From Actinomycetospora termitidis (GTDB taxonomy: Bacteria; Actinomycetota; Actinomycetes; Mycobacteriales; Pseudonocardiaceae), in NCBI RefSeq assembly GCF_030286555.1, contig NZ_JASVWF010000007.1, positions 186,001 to 250,000 of the forward strand: a DNA stretch of 64,000 nt, read 5' to 3'. Of the stretch, positions 23,519-32,362 are shown in pieces. How positions within the stretch are numbered: position 1 is the stretch's first letter; every line of letters begins with the position of its first letter. A program made the translations under genes and the position numbers. The notes under the pieces were generated by a model. It did not search any database and was not told where the DNA came from. It saw only the letters and a list, made by a program, of their open reading frames with translations.

Positions 23519-26383
23519 TCAGCCGACCTCCGACCAGGCGTCGGGTACCGGGTCCCCGGTGGGCCCGGCCGATTCGGGCGACCCGGCCGGCTCAGTAGGC
23601 GGCGCCGGGACGGCCTCGGGCGGCGGGTAGGACGGGTCCAGCGTGACCGTCCGTGCCGCCCCGATCCCGCGGTAGCGCGCCGGGGTGCAGGTCAGCACCA
23701 CGACCTGGTGCGACGAGCCCGCCGCCGCGGCCCCGAAGACCGCGGCGAGCCGTTCCAGCCGGCCCGGGTCGGAGTGGCCGAGCGCGTCGTCGATGAGCAC
23801 CGGCACCCCGTCCTCGGCGTCGACGAGCGCCGCGACCGCGAGCCGGGCGCACAGGCCGAGCTGCTCCTTCGCGCCGGTGGACAGCGCGTCGAACGGGACC
23901 GTGACCCCGTTCAGCGTGCGCGTGACGATCCGCAGGGACGGGTCGACCTCGAGCGTCAGCGACGGCCCGAACACGATTCGCGCGAGGCGCTCCACCTCGC
24001 GGCGGAAGGGCGCGACGTAGGCCCGGCGCACCTCGTCGCGCCGCCGGGCGAGTGTGTCGTGCAGGCGGGTCGCCGCGGCCGCACGGCGGGTCACGGCGGC
24101 GTGCTGGCGCTCCGCCGCGGCGAGCTCGGCACGGGCGGCGGCCAACCGGTCGTGCCGGCCCTCGCCGCCGGCGACCTGCAGGCGCCCGGTGACCTCCGCG
24201 CGGCGCCGGTCGACGTCGGTGGTCCGGGCGACGAGGGCCTCCACCGCCCGCTTCGCCGTGGTGTAGAGCGCCTCCACGGTGGTCGGGTCGTCGGCGTCGA
24301 GCGCGGCCGCCCGCTGCTCGTGGTCGGCCTCGTGGCGCCGCGCCCGGGCGAGCGCCTCGGTCGCCGCGGCGGCGAGCGCGTCGTCGGGCTGCTCGGCCCG
24401 CGCGTCGGCCAGCTCCGCGGAGCGTCGGTCGGCCTCGCTGCGCGCGACGGCGAGCGCGGTCCGGGCGCCGGCGACCTCCGTGCCCGCGGCGACCGCGGCC
24501 TCGTCGGTGCGGCGCCAGGCGTTCTCGGCCTCGCGTGCGGCGCGGTGGGCCGCGTCCGCGGCGTCCAGCGTCCGCACGGCCTCGAGTCGCAGCGGCTCGA
24601 GGTCCTCGGGCTCGGGGTCGTCGGCCGGGTCGTCGAGCAGCCCCGCCTCCTCGAACAGCCCGGGTTCGTCGGGCGCCGCCCGGCGGGCGCCCCGGCGACG
24701 GGGCGGGGTGGCCGGTCCGGGGTCCGCCTCGGCCGGGAGCCGCTCGACCAGCGCGGCGATCGCGGCGCGGACGTCGTCGAGGGTGCGGCCGTCGAGCTCG
24801 CGCTCCACCACCGCGGCGAGCTCGCGCACCCGCGCCGCGGCCTCGCCCGCCGCCCGAAGGGCCGCGCGGGCGGCGGCCGGGTCGGCGACCCCGAGCGTGC
24901 TGCACAGCTCGTCGCGGGCGGCGCGTGCGTCGGCCACGCGGCGCCGCGCCGCCGCGCCGTCGCGACCCGGACGCACGGTCACCCGCACCGCGCCGGGGAC
25001 GCCGACCGTGACCGGGTCGGCGACCGGCAGCGTCGTGGTCGCGCCCTCCGCCACCGCATGCTCGGTGCCGTCGACGGTCACGGTCGCCCCGGCCGCGAGC
25101 CCGGTGACCTCCACGGTGGCGGCCCCGGCGGTCAGCTCCGCTTCGGCCGCGACCACCTCCCGGTCGAGACCCTCGAGGCGTTCCACCGCCGTGGCGTCCG
25201 CGCACGGTCCGCCCGCGGCGCGGGCGGCCTCCCGGCGGGCCTCCTCGGCGGTCCCGGCGCGGCGCAGCCGCCCCCGCAGGACGGCCAGCTCCGCGCGGTC
25301 GCGGGCGGTGGTCAGGGCGTCGGCGGCGGCCCGGGCGGCGGCGGTGGCGGTGTCCGAGGCGGCCCGGGCGGCGTCGGCCGCGGCCCGGCGCTCGGCGAGA
25401 TCGTCCCGGCGGGCCCCGTCGCGCGTCTCGAGACCGGCGAGGACCTGCTCGGCGCGGGCGGCCGCGTCCCGGGCGGAGGTGGTCGCCGTGACCAGGGCCG
25501 CCCGGGCGTCCTGGCGCTCGGTGGCCCGCCCGGCCCGTTCCCGGGCGTGCTCGGCGCGTTCCGCGCTGGTGGCGACCTCCTGGCGGCGCGCCTGCAGGGC
25601 GGACCACCGGTCCTCCAGCTCGCGGACGCGGTCGTTCTGCGCGCGGCGCTCCTCGGCGAGCCCGGCCGCCTCCCGGTCGAGCTCGGCGCGCAGGTCGACG
25701 TCGCGCTCCACCTCGGTGACCGCGGCCGCCGCGCGGTCGACCTCCTCGCGCGCGGCCGTCGTGCGTTCGCCCGCCTCGCGCAGCGGCCCGACCGGCCGGC
25801 CGTGCCCGCCGTGGTAGCGCCGCACCTCGGCCAGCGCCCGCTCGACCAGTCCCTCCGCCGCGGCGTCCGCAGCCGGCCCGGCGCCCTCGCCGCCCGCCCC
25901 GGCCGCGGCGAGGTCCAGGGCGCGGGAAAGCGCGTCGTGCCCGCCGAGGTCGGCCTGCCCGAGCGGGGTGTGCTGTTCGACCCGCAGCGCCAGCCACAGG
26001 CTGCGGTCCATGGTCTCGTCCAGGATCGCGAGCAGCCGGTCGTGCGCCTCGCGGCCCGCCAGCTGCTCGGGCGAGGGGGTGAGGACGGTCAGCTCGGTGA
26101 GCCGCCGGCGCAGCCACCGCTTGCGGTAGACGACGTGGTAGGGCCCGCTGACGAACTCCGCCTCCACCTCGGGCCCGGCGTCCCGGCCGGCCGGGGCCGC
26201 CGCCCGCACCGGGGACGCCTTCGAGTCGTCGCGGAAGTCGACCAGCAGGTCGAGCGCCGCCACCGTGGAGGTCTTGCCGACCTCGTTCTCGCCCTCGAGC
26301 ACCGTCACCCCCGACTCGGCGAGCCGGACCTCCCGGTCGTGCACACCCCGGAAGTCCCGCAGCCGGATGCGCAGCAGCCTCAT
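23519..26383 (-). CDS. SbcC/YhaN-like SMC-type ATPase without zinc hook
   Basis: A 954-residue P-loop protein. Walker A is GENEVGKTST (about 31-40) behind an N-terminal LRIRLRDFRGVHDREV strand. Long Ala/Arg/Glu coiled coils fill the middle. The C-terminal half-ATPase has the signature LSTGAKEQLGLCARLAVAAL and Walker B VPVLIDDALGHSDPGR. At the coil apex (around residue 450) there is a beta-rich insertion (VEVTGLAAGATVTVDGTEHA...) and no CxxC hook, unlike Rad50/SbcC. Size and partner fit the YhaN-YhaO type. The start overlaps the exonuclease stop by four bases. It should act with the nuclease in double-strand break processing. Confidence 0.85.
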   Translation of the reverse strand: MRLLRIRLRDFRGVHDREVRLAESGVTVLEGENEVGKTSTVAALDLLVDFRDDSKASPVRAAAPAGRDAGPEVEAEFVSGPYHVVYRKRWLRRRLTELTVLTPSPEQLAGREAHDRLLAILDETMDRSLWLALRVEQHTPLGQADLGGHDALSRALDLAAAGAGGEGAGPAADAAAEGLVERALAEVRRYHGGHGRPVGPLREAGERTTAAREEVDRAAAAVTEVERDVDLRAELDREAAGLAEERRAQNDRVRELEDRWSALQARRQEVATSAERAEHARERAGRATERQDARAALVTATTSARDAAARAEQVLAGLETRDGARRDDLAERRAAADAARAASDTATAAARAAADALTTARDRAELAVLRGRLRRAGTAEEARREAARAAGGPCADATAVERLEGLDREVVAAEAELTAGAATVEVTGLAAGATVTVDGTEHAVAEGATTTLPVADPVTVGVPGAVRVTVRPGRDGAAARRRVADARAARDELCSTLGVADPAAARAALRAAGEAAARVRELAAVVERELDGRTLDDVRAAIAALVERLPAEADPGPATPPRRRGARRAAPDEPGLFEEAGLLDDPADDPEPEDLEPLRLEAVRTLDAADAAHRAAREAENAWRRTDEAAVAAGTEVAGARTALAVARSEADRRSAELADARAEQPDDALAAAATEALARARRHEADHEQRAAALDADDPTTVEALYTTAKRAVEALVARTTDVDRRRAEVTGRLQVAGGEGRHDRLAAARAELAAAERQHAAVTRRAAAATRLHDTLARRRDEVRRAYVAPFRREVERLARIVFGPSLTLEVDPSLRIVTRTLNGVTVPFDALSTGAKEQLGLCARLAVAALVDAEDGVPVLIDDALGHSDPGRLERLAAVFGAAAAGSSHQVVVLTCTPARYRGIGAARTVTLDPSYPPPEAVPAPPTEPAGSPESAGPTGDPVPDAWSEVG

Positions 26384-27528
26384 CGCGCCACCGCCAGCCG
26401 GTGCAGGAGGGCGAGCGCGTCGAGCGCCTCGGTGTCGGCCGTGTCTCGGGCCGCGTCGGCGAGCTCGCGTGCGGCGTCGGCGGCGAAGCCGGTGAGCCCG
26501 AGGTCCTCGACGTCGGCGTCGTCCGGGCGGGTCACCACCGCGCCCGCGTCGACCTCGAGGGCCGCGAACACCGGCGCGTGCGCCTCGGCGATCGCGTCGA
26601 GCCGGGTGCGCTGCCGCAGCGTCACCGTGCCCTCGACCGCGAGCCGCAGCGCCGTGCGCTCCGGCGCGGCGATCCCGCCGAGCCGGGCGTCGAGGGCCGC
26701 GAGGTCGTCGTCGGTGTCCACCATCGCGTCCTCGCGGGCGAACGCCCACCGCCCGACGCGGACCTGCCGCACCGACGCCCCGTCGGGCCCGGCGTCGACC
26801 ACGAGCACGTTGCCGGGGTCGGTCTCCTCGTGCGAGGTGACCTCGGGCGCCCCGGAGTAGGCGATCCGCGGCTCGCCGTGCAGCTGCCAGGTGGAGTGCC
26901 GGTCGCCCAGCGCGACGTAGTGCACCCGGCCGTCGGCCAGCGCCGCGCGGCACCCGTCGGTGCGGATCACCGCCGGATCGTGCTCGTCGGGGCTCAGCAC
27001 GTCGACCGCCCCGTGCCCGGCGAGCACCCGGACGACGCCGTCGGGCGCGGGCTCCAACGCGCGCAGGCGGTCACCCACGAGATCGGAGAGCGGACGCTTC
27101 GTGGCCCACGGTGCGGCGACCACCTCGATCCCGGGAGCCACCTCGTGGACCCCGGGGGAGTCGAGCACCGTCACGTGTGGCGGGCAGCGTCGGGCGAAGT
27201 CGGCGCGCCGCGTCACCAGGGCGGCGTCGGCCGGATCGTGGTTCCCGGGCAGGAGCAGCACCGGCACCGTGAACGAGCGAAGCGCCTCGCACGCCCGCCC
27301 GACCACGTCGGGGCCCACGAGGTTGGACTCGAACACGTCGCCGCACACGACGACGAACGCGGCGCCCTCGTCGGCCGCGACCCGGCCGAGCGCGGCCACC
27401 GCGTCCAGGCGGGCCTGGGCGAACCGCGCCTGCGCCTCCCCGACCGCCTGCCCGACCCGACCGGCGCCGAGGAACCGCCGGGTCATACCCAGCTGCCAGT
27501 CGGCGGTGTGGACGAAGCGCATGCTCAC
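26380..27528 (-). CDS. SbcD/YhaO-like DNA repair exonuclease
   Basis: A 382-residue Mre11-type metallophosphoesterase: FVHTADWQLG (5-14; Gln where SbcD usually has His), VVVCGDVFESN (57-67), LLLPGNHDPA (94-103), VLAGHGAVDV, and VALGDRHSTWQLHGEPRIAY with SGAPEVTSHEE near residue 225. The C-terminal helical region should dock on the ATPase coils. It is encoded directly upstream of, and overlapping, the SMC-like gene, as in sbcD-sbcC operons. It acts on DNA ends in the cytoplasm. The second residue pair (MSM) gives two possible starts, 27528 and 27522. Confidence 0.9.
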   Translation of the reverse strand: MSMRFVHTADWQLGMTRRFLGAGRVGQAVGEAQARFAQARLDAVAALGRVAADEGAAFVVVCGDVFESNLVGPDVVGRACEALRSFTVPVLLLPGNHDPADAALVTRRADFARRCPPHVTVLDSPGVHEVAPGIEVVAAPWATKRPLSDLVGDRLRALEPAPDGVVRVLAGHGAVDVLSPDEHDPAVIRTDGCRAALADGRVHYVALGDRHSTWQLHGEPRIAYSGAPEVTSHEETDPGNVLVVDAGPDGASVRQVRVGRWAFAREDAMVDTDDDLAALDARLGGIAAPERTALRLAVEGTVTLRQRTRLDAIAEAHAPVFAALEVDAGAVVTRPDDADVEDLGLTGFAADAARELADAARDTADTEALDALALLHRLAVAR

Positions 27529-27632
27529 CTCCCCGTGCGACGAACCGTAGGCGCCGCCGCGGGAGGACCTCCCACCGACACCCCGTGACGACCATGATCA
27601 GGAGAGCACAGGGGTCCGACAGCCTCGTCGGG

Positions 27633-28187
27633 TCACGTCAGCGCGTCGAGGTCCAGCGTCACGCCCAGCCGCAGCTCCGCCGCCCCGCGGTGCAACGCCA
27701 CCTGCCGGTAGGCGCCGTCGACCAGCTCGAACTCGGTGAGCTCCACAGGAGGGCCCGGGTCGACCACCAGGTACGTCGGGATCCCGGCGTCCGCGTACTC
27801 GTGGAGCTTGACGATCCGGTCCAGCCGCCGGCTCCCCGGGGAGAGGACCTCGATCGCGGCCAGGACCTCGCTCGCCGTCCACCGCGGCACCGTCACGGAG
27901 ATGTCCGGCCGGACGAGGACGACGTCGGGCGCACGCACGGTCGCCGCGGGCGCGTCCTCGATCACGATCTCGACCCCGGGGAAGGCTTCCCACCGGCCGT
28001 CGGCGGCGTCGTCGAGCCGGGCGGCGAGCCGCATCACGATGCGTTGGTGGAGGAGGATCGGCTTCGGCGCCACCTGCAGGACTCCCTCGGCGAGCTCGAT
28101 CTGCCGACTCGTGTCCTCGGGGAGGGCGTCCCACTGCGCCAGGTCGAGGAGGTGGCCGGGCCAGGACGCGGACAGCGGCAGCGACAT
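27633..28187 (-). CDS. Uma2-family protein (DUF820, PD-(D/E)XK fold)
   Basis: A 184-residue protein with the Uma2 pattern: QIELAEGVLQVAPKPILLHQ, VRAPDVVLVRPD, SEVLAAIEVLSPGSRRLDRI, then KLHEYADAGIPTYLVVDP. The Glu, the PD and the E-V-LSP-S elements form a restriction-nuclease-like site. These proteins are very widespread and often multicopy; their role is unsettled. ATG 28187 has GGGAG upstream. It stands alone, divergent from the enoyl-CoA hydratase gene. Confidence 0.9.
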   Translation of the reverse strand: MSLPLSASWPGHLLDLAQWDALPEDTSRQIELAEGVLQVAPKPILLHQRIVMRLAARLDDAADGRWEAFPGVEIVIEDAPAATVRAPDVVLVRPDISVTVPRWTASEVLAAIEVLSPGSRRLDRIVKLHEYADAGIPTYLVVDPGPPVELTEFELVDGAYRQVALHRGAAELRLGVTLDLDALT

Positions 28188-28249
28188 GGTCGTCACACTC
28201 CCTTCGACGCAGCCCAGCCTAGAACGGTTCCACCTGGCAGGGTCGCAGC

Positions 28250-29047
28250 GTGACCTCCCCGATCCGCGTCGAGACCGGCTCCGACCCCGCACTCGCCGTC
28301 GTCACGATCGACCACCCGCCGCTCAACCTCTACGACCGCGACCTGCACACCGCGCTCGTCGAGGCGGTGACGCAGCTCGAGACCGGGAAGCCCCGCGGGG
28401 CGCTGTTCCGGGCCGAGGGCAAGGTCGTCAGCGGCGGCGTGGACGTCCGCGACTCGTTCCTGCCGATCTCGCAGGACGCCGACGTCGAGGCCGGCACCCG
28501 CTACTTCGCCGAGCTCGTCGAGCTGGGGGAGCGGGTCCACCGGCTCCCGTTCCCGACCGTCTTCGCCGCCCACGGCCTCACCCTCACCTGGGCCTTCGAG
28601 CTCGCCCTGGCCTGCGACCTCATCGTCGCCGCCGAGTCCGCGAGCTTCGGGCTGATCGAGGCGACCGTCGGCCTCACCCCGGCGATGGGCGGCACGCAGC
28701 GGCTCGCGCAGCGGGTCGGGCAGGGCCGCGCGAAGTACTTCGTCATGACGGCGGGTCGCTTCGGCGCAACGGAGATGGAGCGGTGGGGCGCGGTCGACCG
28801 GCTCGTTCCCGACGGCGAGCTCGACGCGACCGCGCGCACCCTCGCGCAGGACCTCGCCGCCGGCCCGACGACGGCCCACGCGGCGACCAAGGAGATCCTC
28901 GCGACGCTGGCCGCGGACGGGCTCGACACCGCGAACGCCCGCACCGCGGAGATCGCCGGGAAGCTCTTCGCCACCGCCGACCTGCGCGGCGCGATGGACT
29001 CGTTCGTCGAGCGCGGCCACGGGAAGGCGACCTTCCGCGGCGCCTGA
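28250..29047 (+). CDS. Enoyl-CoA hydratase/isomerase (crotonase family)
   Basis: A 265-residue crotonase. Segments include LAVVTIDHPPLNLYDRDLHT, the first oxyanion stretch ALFRAEGKVVSGGVDV, the second TVFAAHGLTLTWAFELALAC, and ASFGLIEATVGLTPAMGGTQ with RLAQRVG. The Glu of the hydratase acid/base pair is in FGLIEATVG; the first catalytic Glu is not clearly present, so isomerase or another crotonase activity is possible. The start is GTG 28250. Monocistronic, convergent with phoD. Confidence 0.87.
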   Translation: MTSPIRVETGSDPALAVVTIDHPPLNLYDRDLHTALVEAVTQLETGKPRGALFRAEGKVVSGGVDVRDSFLPISQDADVEAGTRYFAELVELGERVHRLPFPTVFAAHGLTLTWAFELALACDLIVAAESASFGLIEATVGLTPAMGGTQRLAQRVGQGRAKYFVMTAGRFGATEMERWGAVDRLVPDGELDATARTLAQDLAAGPTTAHAATKEILATLAADGLDTANARTAEIAGKLFATADLRGAMDSFVERGHGKATFRGA

Positions 29048-29062
29048 CGGCACCTACGTCAG
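29044..29062. terminator. Short hairpin spanning two convergent stops
   Basis: CTGACG (29044-29049) pairs with CGTCAG (29057-29062) around a 7-base loop. It covers the ends of the crotonase and PhoD genes. Confidence 0.4.
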
Positions 29063-30688
29063 CGGCAGCACGCTCACCGGCTCCAGGCCGCCCTCGCGCG
29101 TCGAGCGCTCGAAGCGGACGCGGGCGGAGCGACCGGTGAGCTCGAGGGTCGCGATGGAGTTGCCGAAGTAGGGTCCGCCGATCGCGTCCCACTCCACCGG
29201 CTCGGGCTCCACGCCCCACCAGCGGCCGATCCGGCGGACGACCCGGGTCATCGACCGGGTCCAGCCTGCCGCGAACACGTACTCCATGAACCACGGCACG
29301 CTGTTGCGCACGGGGGAGCAGGTGAGCTGGTAGACGTGCGAGCGGCTCGGCGTCGGGAAGCTCGCCCGGGCCGCGTAGCTGTGGTGGACGTCCCCGGAGA
29401 GCACGCAGACCGTGGCCGGGGCCGCCGACGACGCCGCGGTCCGCTCGACCAGCCGGGCGAGGCGGTCGAACGACGCGCGGAACGCCGGCCAGTGCTCCAG
29501 GTCGACGGCCTGGCGGAACCACTCGGCGGCGCGGCTGCCCCGGGCGGCGGAGCGTTCGTCCATGGTCTGCACCTGGCTGATCGCGGGCGGCATCAGCCAG
29601 GGGATGGACGAGCCGACGAGCACGTGGTCGAGGTCGGGCTCGGCGGCCTGCGTCTCCAGCCACGTGAACGTCTCGTCGTTGATCATGAGGCGCTCGTCGT
29701 CGTTGAGCACCCGGCCGCAGCGGGAGTCGACCATGAGCAGCCGGCTGCCGGCGAGGTCCCAGCGGTAGCTCCACCGCACGCCCGCCGGGTTGCCCACCGC
29801 GGCGTCGGCCCGGGCCGCGAACTCCTCGAGCAGCGGGTAGGCGTCGCCCTCGCAGGCCATCACCTTGCGGTAGAGGTCGTCGGTGTCGAGCGTGGCCGGG
29901 TCCATGTTGCCCAGGTGCTGGTAGACCCAGTACGACGCCAGGCCGGCCCGGATCCGCGTCGGCCACCAGTCCAGCTGCGCCATCTCCTCGCGCCAGGCCT
30001 GCGAGGTGTTCCAGTCGTCGCGGACGTCGTGGTCGTCGAAGATCATCGCGACCGGGGCGGTCGACAGCAGCCAGCGCACCTCGGGGTCCTGCCACGTCTC
30101 GGCGTAGAGGTGCGCGTACTCCGGGTAGTCCGCGATCTCCGCGCCCGCGCCGTCGTCGTCGCCCCGGCGCTCACGGAGCCACTGCTGCGTCCGCGGGGTG
30201 GTCTCGTCGGCGTACACCTGGTCGCCGAGCAGGCAGATCGCGTCCGGCAGTTCGGCGGCGGCCGCGTCGCCGTCGGCGGCCGCGGTGATCCGGCGCAGCA
30301 GCCGCGCGGCATAGGCGTCGAGGGCGTCGACGCCGAGCGTGGCCTCGAGCTCGGGGTCCCCGGTCGGGGGGTAGCGGCAGGAGCCGAACACCACGCGCTG
30401 GGTGCGCTCGGACCGCTCCGCGCGGGTCCGGATGCGCGACGGCGGCAGGCCGTCGAACGGCCACACCCGCTCGCCGTCCAGGTGGACCTCGTAGGTCCGC
30501 ACGGAGTCCGGCTCCAGGTCGCGCAGGACCACCAGGGCGTAGTGCTCCCCGCACACGGTGAACGTCGAGGCGCTCTGCCCCAGGATCTCCACCTTGCCGG
30601 GGCGGTCCACCTCGACCCAGACCGTCGCCGTCGTCGTCCCGACGTGGCGCAGGAGGGGCCCGAGCACGAGCAGAGAGCTGTCGGTCAC
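29054..30688 (-). CDS. PhoD-like alkaline phosphatase / phosphodiesterase
   Basis: A 544-residue PhoD-family metallophosphatase starting VTDSSLLVLGPLLRHVGTTT. A fibronectin-like N-terminal part (about 1-90) precedes the catalytic domain: VVFGSCRYPP, DAICLLGDQVYADETTPRTQ, PVAMIFDDHDVRDDWNTSQ, then LLMVDSRCGRVL and VCVLSGDVHHSYAA. These supply the Asp/His metal ligands. No Tat or Sec signal is present, unlike secreted PhoD, so it is probably cytoplasmic and may act on nucleotide or lipid phosphodiesters. The start GTG at 30688 follows the Cys-rich gene by 14 bases. Confidence 0.88.
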   Translation of the reverse strand: MTDSSLLVLGPLLRHVGTTTATVWVEVDRPGKVEILGQSASTFTVCGEHYALVVLRDLEPDSVRTYEVHLDGERVWPFDGLPPSRIRTRAERSERTQRVVFGSCRYPPTGDPELEATLGVDALDAYAARLLRRITAAADGDAAAAELPDAICLLGDQVYADETTPRTQQWLRERRGDDDGAGAEIADYPEYAHLYAETWQDPEVRWLLSTAPVAMIFDDHDVRDDWNTSQAWREEMAQLDWWPTRIRAGLASYWVYQHLGNMDPATLDTDDLYRKVMACEGDAYPLLEEFAARADAAVGNPAGVRWSYRWDLAGSRLLMVDSRCGRVLNDDERLMINDETFTWLETQAAEPDLDHVLVGSSIPWLMPPAISQVQTMDERSAARGSRAAEWFRQAVDLEHWPAFRASFDRLARLVERTAASSAAPATVCVLSGDVHHSYAARASFPTPSRSHVYQLTCSPVRNSVPWFMEYVFAAGWTRSMTRVVRRIGRWWGVEPEPVEWDAIGGPYFGNSIATLELTGRSARVRFERSTREGGLEPVSVLPLT

Positions 30689-30702
30689 GCCGACAGCCTG
30701 CC

Positions 30703-31443
30703 TCACCCGCGCTCGGTCAGCTTCGACAGACGCCGCTGGACCTCGTCGAGCCGCGCCTGCAGCAGCGTGACCTCGGCGGAGAGCAGCGGGATCTCGGCCT
30801 CGGGCGGGAGGTCGGCGGCCGCGGGGTCGTCGGGGCCGGCGGCCTCGAGCGGGGCCAGGGGCGCGAGGACCGTCCGCTCCACGCCCTCGTCGACCGTGAC
30901 CGGCACCCCGGCCAGCCGGCCGAGCCGGTCCAGCGACAGGACCGCGCGGCGCCCGGCGCACTCCCGGCAGACCGCCTCGAGGCGACGCCAGCCGACGATG
31001 CCGCCCCCGACGTCGTCGAGTGCCGCCGCCGCGCGCCCGCAGCGGCACCGGCCCACCCGCACCGCCCGCACCGTCTGGCGCTGGTAGCGCAGCCCCAGCT
31101 CGTAGGAGACGTAGCGGCCCGAGGCGAGCACCTCCAGCAGGACGCTGCGCTCGTACTGCTCGTCGCAGGCCAGGGCGCGGGCCTGCTCGGCCTCGTGGAA
31201 GCAGTAGAACCCGCAGTCGCACCACGTCGACGGGCAGCGGTGCCGCGGGGACTGCACGCAGACGGCCTCGGCCACCGTCCCGTACACCTGGCTGCGCCCG
31301 AGGGCGACGCCGTTGAACCCGAGCGCGGTGCCGTCCGCGGACAGCATCGGGTAGGCGATCTTCCAGCCGGGGAGGGCGGGGCGGGAGCCCGGCGACTCCT
31401 CGGGACGCGGGTGCGTCCGGCCCCGCCACGACGACGGGGGCAC
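30703..31443 (-). CDS. Cys-rich zinc-binding-like protein with C-terminal coiled coil
   Basis: A 246-residue protein. Cysteine clusters are CVQSPRHRCPSTWCDCGFYC (about 61-80), CRCGR (near 133) and CREC (near 159), suggesting two zinc sites around a conserved-looking WKIAYPMLSADGTALGFNG region. The C-terminus (LLSAEVTLLQARLDEVQRRL) is a coiled coil. No family is recognised. The GTG start directly follows the TGA of the 48-residue ORF (TGAGTG), so translation is coupled. A DNA- or protein-binding role is plausible from composition only. Confidence 0.7.
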   Translation of the reverse strand: MPPSSWRGRTHPRPEESPGSRPALPGWKIAYPMLSADGTALGFNGVALGRSQVYGTVAEAVCVQSPRHRCPSTWCDCGFYCFHEAEQARALACDEQYERSVLLEVLASGRYVSYELGLRYQRQTVRAVRVGRCRCGRAAAALDDVGGGIVGWRRLEAVCRECAGRRAVLSLDRLGRLAGVPVTVDEGVERTVLAPLAPLEAAGPDDPAAADLPPEAEIPLLSAEVTLLQARLDEVQRRLSKLTERG

Positions 31444-31590
31444 TCAGCTCCCGGAGACGACCGGGTCCGGCGTCGGCTGCTCGTGCACGTCCACAGTCTC
31501 CACCGGCTCCGGCGTCGCGGCCGGGGCGGGCACGGCGGGCGCGGGCGGGTCCTCGGCGATACCGGCGGTGAGTCGACGGCCCAGGCGCAT
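31444..31590 (-). CDS. 48-residue ORF coupled to the Cys-rich gene
   Basis: Starts MRLGRRLTAGIAEDPPAPAV; basic at the N-terminus, then Pro/Ala/Val-rich and acidic, ending DPVVSGS. A strong Shine-Dalgarno site (GAGGAGG) lies upstream at good spacing, and the TGA abuts the next GTG. This supports expression. It contains no Cys, so it is not a typical modified-peptide precursor for thioether or disulfide products. The function is unknown. Confidence 0.62.
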   Translation of the reverse strand: MRLGRRLTAGIAEDPPAPAVPAPAATPEPVETVDVHEQPTPDPVVSGS

Positions 31591-31676
31591 GTCTGCCTCC
31601 TCGAGGTGGGACTGCACCGATGGTCGGCCGGTGACGGGCGAGATGTCCAGGGATGATCCGCGATCGCAACGAAACA

Positions 31677-31721
31677 CGGGCCCGGCCCGGACCCCAGGGG
31701 AGGTGGTCCGGGCCGGGCCCG
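31677..31721 (-). terminator. Strong GC hairpin terminator after the secreted small protein
   Basis: CGGGCCCGGCCCGGACC (31677-31693) and its exact complement (31705-31721) are separated by an 11-base loop. It lies 19 bases past the stop of the minus-strand gene at 31740. Confidence 0.8.
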
Positions 31722-31739
31722 CGTCCGAGGCGGCGCGAC

Positions 31740-31934
31740 CTACTCGGCGGCCTCGAGCCCGAGGTCGTCGAGGACGGCGCCGACCTCGGCCTCGGTGTCC
31801 GCGACGTTGTGGTCGACGTACTCCGCGATCGGCGTGACCTCGGCGGCGTTCGCGGCCGGCGCGGCCACGCCGAGGGCGAGGGCCGGGCCGACGAGGGCGG
31901 CGAAGCCGAGGCGCAGGGAGCGGTTGGAGGGCAT
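31740..31934 (-). CDS. Small secreted protein
   Basis: A 64-residue precursor: MPSNRSLRLGFAALVGPALA continues into ALGVAAPAANA, a clear Sec signal with cleavage after ANA-A near residue 30. The mature part is about 34 acidic residues (EVTPIAEYVDHNVADTEAEV, then GAVLDDLGLEAAE). GGAAGGA lies 6-7 bases before the ATG. The very strong terminator downstream suggests an abundant transcript. No family is recognised. Confidence 0.75.
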   Translation of the reverse strand: MPSNRSLRLGFAALVGPALALGVAAPAANAAEVTPIAEYVDHNVADTEAEVGAVLDDLGLEAAE

Positions 31935-32287
31935 GGGGGGTCCTTCCCGAAGGGACGGCGGGTACTGCTCGGTCGGACACCGCGGACGGTGTCGATCGGC
32001 GCAACGAGGCCCCTCGGGGACGAACACGGCTCCTGGCCCGGTCGTAACACGAAGATCATCGACAAACGTGTCGGACCCGCCGTCACCGGACGTCCCCGTG
32101 CAGGTCACGGCGGATGCGCGCCGATTTCGCCCGTTCGGGCGCTCGGTGATCTCGTGCTGACGAGTCCGAAACGTCCCGTTCACGGGGCGAGGGGCCGGCC
32201 CCCACCCGGAGTCGGGAACGAGCGTCGTCCCGCTAGGGTGCCCGACACGGTGATCGAGGCGGGCGAGGGCAGCTCGAGGGCCGTACG
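31935..32287. other. 353-base gap between the secreted-protein gene and the tRNA
   Basis: It holds the promoter of the leftward secreted-protein gene. A relatively AT-rich stretch (about 32040-32070) is the best candidate. TAGGGT at 32234-32239 could be the -10 box of the rightward tRNA. No ORF with protein character was found. Confidence 0.5.
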
Positions 32288-32362
32288 GGGGCAGTAGCTC
32301 AGCCGGTCAGAGCAGCGGACTCATAATCCGTCAGGTCGTCGGTTCGAACCCGACCTGCCCCA
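32288..32362 (+). tRNA. tRNA with CAT anticodon (elongator tRNA-Met, or tRNA-Ile2)
   Basis: 75 bases fold as a full cloverleaf. The acceptor GGGGCAG pairs with CTGCCCC with discriminator A; the D arm starts GCTC; the anticodon stem GCGGA/TCCGT carries loop CTCATAA; and the T arm is GTCGG-TTCGAAC-CCGAC. CCA is not encoded. The CAT anticodon can belong to elongator Met or to lysidine-modified Ile2; the sequence alone does not settle it, though Met is favoured. The initiator is excluded by the paired first base. Confidence 0.93.

Noticed and set aside
24279-25817. Ser/Ala/Arg-rich plus-strand frame opposite the SMC-like gene
   Set aside because: Its composition is that of an antisense shadow; the minus-strand frame has clear ATPase motifs.
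31444-31590. RiPP precursor peptide
   Set aside because: There is no Cys and no core-like Ser/Thr cluster, and the neighbour is not a known modifying enzyme.
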